A stretch of DNA of 64,000 bases, from assembly GCF_002101675.1 (NCBI RefSeq), contig NZ_LQOY01000080.1:1-64000 (forward strand), read 5' to 3'. Position 1 is the stretch's first letter. The number at the start of each line of letters is the position of its first letter. The position numbers were made by a program, and so were the translations under genes. This document shows positions 62,835 through 64,000 of the stretch, one piece after another. This DNA is from Mycobacterium gordonae (GTDB taxonomy: Bacteria > Actinomycetota > Actinomycetes > Mycobacteriales > Mycobacteriaceae). The notes under the pieces were generated by a model. That model searched no databases, had not been told where the DNA came from, and saw nothing but the letters and a program-made list of their open reading frames with translations.

Positions 62835-62857
62835 AGCGACAGACCAAGGGGACCATC

Positions 62858-63289
62858 ATGCTCACCTTTATCAAGCGGGCTTGGATACCGCTTGTCGTCG
62901 TGGTCGCCGTGGCCCTGGGCGGCATCGCCGTTCAGCGACTGCGCGGTGTGTTCGGCTCTGACAAGCTGTTCTCGACGACCGGGAGTGCCGTCGAGACGAT
63001 CGTGCCCTTCAATCCAAAGACCGTGACTTATGAAGTTTTTGGACCCAGTGACACGACGGGAAGCCTGAGCTATCTGAACAAGGATGCGGTGGCCGAGCAA
63101 GCCAAGTTCAGCAGCCTGCCTTGGACATATACGATTTCGACGACCAACCCCGCGGTGATCGCCAACGTGGTGGCGCAGGGTAACAGTGACCGCATCGGCT
63201 GTCGCATCACCGTCAACGGCGAAATCCGGGACGAGCAGTCATCCTCGGGGCATCATGCCCAGACGTTCTGTTTGGTGAAAGCCGCATGA
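62858..63289 (+). CDS. MmpS-family membrane accessory protein
   Basis: Protein of 143 residues with one N-terminal membrane helix (IPLVVVVAVALGGIAVQRL) and a periplasmic beta domain with KTVTYEVFGPSDTTGSLSYLN and paired cysteines (IGCRITVNGEI, TFCLVKA). MmpS proteins assist MmpL transporters in exporting lipids, siderophores or drugs. Its stop overlaps the mmpL start (ATGA), so the two are translated together. Confidence 0.93.
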   Translation: MLTFIKRAWIPLVVVVAVALGGIAVQRLRGVFGSDKLFSTTGSAVETIVPFNPKTVTYEVFGPSDTTGSLSYLNKDAVAEQAKFSSLPWTYTISTTNPAVIANVVAQGNSDRIGCRITVNGEIRDEQSSSGHHAQTFCLVKAA

Positions 63290-64000
63290 ACACCGACACC
63301 GACAGCCGTCCGCGCTTCATGCGCTTTGTCCGCGCCTTCGCCATTCCGATCATCCTGTTATGGCTGCTGCTGACGCTTGCCGTCAATCTGCTTGTGCCGC
63401 CGATCGAATCGGTCGCCCGCACCCACGCGGTGACGATGTCGCCGCAGGACGCGCCCGCGATGATCGCGGCCAAGCGAATCGGCGCCACGTTCCACGAGTC
63501 CGACTCGGACAGCATCGTGATGGTGGTCCTGGAAAGCGACAAAGACCTGGGCGATCAGGCGCACGCCTACTACGACGGGTTGATCAAAAAGCTGGCCGCC
63601 GATACCAAACACGTCCAGCACGTGCAGAACCTGTGGGGCGACCGGATCACCGCCGCCGGTTCTCAGAGCGGTGACGGCAAGGCGGCCTACGTCCAGCTCA
63701 ACGTTGCCGGCAACCAGGGCAGCACGCTGGGAAACGAGTCGGTGGACGCGGTCCGCAAGATCGTCGACGGGTCGAAGCCGCCGCCCGGGCTCAAGACCTA
63801 CGTGACCGGGCCGGCCGCGCTGACGACGGACATGAACGAGGCCGCCGACAAGAGCATGTTCAAGATGATGGGTGTGACCGGCGTGGTCATCATGATCATG
63901 CTTTTCGTGGTCTATCGCTCGGTGGCCACGGTGCTCCTGGTCCTTGTCATGGTCGGCTTCGAAATGGGCACGGCCAGAGGATTGATCGCGCTCCTGGGAC
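63286..64000 (+). CDS. MmpL-family RND transporter (partial, cut by window end)
   Basis: The first 238 residues are present. Membrane helix 1 is IPIILLWLLLTLAVNLLV. The periplasmic domain includes FHESDSDSIVMVVLESD and YVTGPAALTTDMNEAADKS, and helices 2 and 3 start at MMGVTGVVIMIMLFVVYRS. The family exports complex lipids or small molecules using the proton gradient. The specific subtype cannot be judged from this part. Confidence 0.93.
   Translation, partial: MNTDTDSRPRFMRFVRAFAIPIILLWLLLTLAVNLLVPPIESVARTHAVTMSPQDAPAMIAAKRIGATFHESDSDSIVMVVLESDKDLGDQAHAYYDGLIKKLAADTKHVQHVQNLWGDRITAAGSQSGDGKAAYVQLNVAGNQGSTLGNESVDAVRKIVDGSKPPPGLKTYVTGPAALTTDMNEAADKSMFKMMGVTGVVIMIMLFVVYRSVATVLLVLVMVGFEMGTARGLIALLG

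Overview
The window comes from a slow-growing Mycobacterium. Gene content and order from position 1 to about 45,000 follow the M. tuberculosis segment Rv1302-Rv1343c almost gene for gene (comparison from memory, not a search). A single rRNA operon sits directly downstream of murA, and the 16S gene has the long helix-18 form typical of slow growers. Parts of the 16S resemble the M. gordonae group, but that species-level guess is weak.

Layout. (1) 1-9,988: wecA, then the full ATP synthase operon atpI-B-E-F-H-A-G-D-C with the mycobacterial b-delta fusion subunit, then a DUF2550 membrane protein. (2) 10,025-17,440: a cobalamin adenosyltransferase, murA, and the rrs-rrl-rrf operon with promoter, leader and terminator. 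(3) 17,459-27,081: the alkylation-repair pair alkA/ogt, two tandem membrane adenylate cyclases, the mismatch endonuclease nucS, methylmalonyl-CoA epimerase, the thiolase fadA4 and a thioredoxin-like protein. (4) 27,160-34,289: alpha-glucan metabolism (glgB, glgE, glgP). (5) 34,329-44,989: dinG, pncB, clpS, the mec-cysO sulfur-carrier genes (without the expected cysM), rhomboid, murI, an MBL-fold phosphodiesterase, rph, rdgB and lprD. (6) From tRNA-Leu at 45,130 the order departs from M. tuberculosis: a ferredoxin reductase/desaturase pair, then accessory lipid or organic-acid catabolism (fadE / fabG-thiolase-CoA transferase-fadE-gntR), a decayed stretch with two gene remnants, a TetR regulator facing a DHDPS-like enzyme, stress-type small proteins, an enoyl-CoA hydratase, a methyltransferase and the start of an mmpS-mmpL locus cut by the window end.

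Cross-cutting signals. A palindrome of about 62 bp (arms GCGAGCAGACGC / GCGTCTGCTCGC) occurs four times in full and once as a half. Three full copies lie at convergent gene or operon ends, as expected for a mycobacterial terminator family, but the fourth lies inside a co-directional operon and is read through in frame at the 5' end of a thiolase. A GATAGGTAT-centred motif is shared by the upstream region of the TetR gene and that of the enoyl-CoA hydratase 2.3 kb away. A 31-codon ORF with a strong ribosome binding site precedes mmpS. I see no CRISPR array, prophage or insertion sequence, and nothing that amounts to a clearly new system. The best leads are the operonic palindrome, the shared operator motif, the loss of cysM and the accessory catabolic cluster whose only nearby hydratase is a pseudogene.
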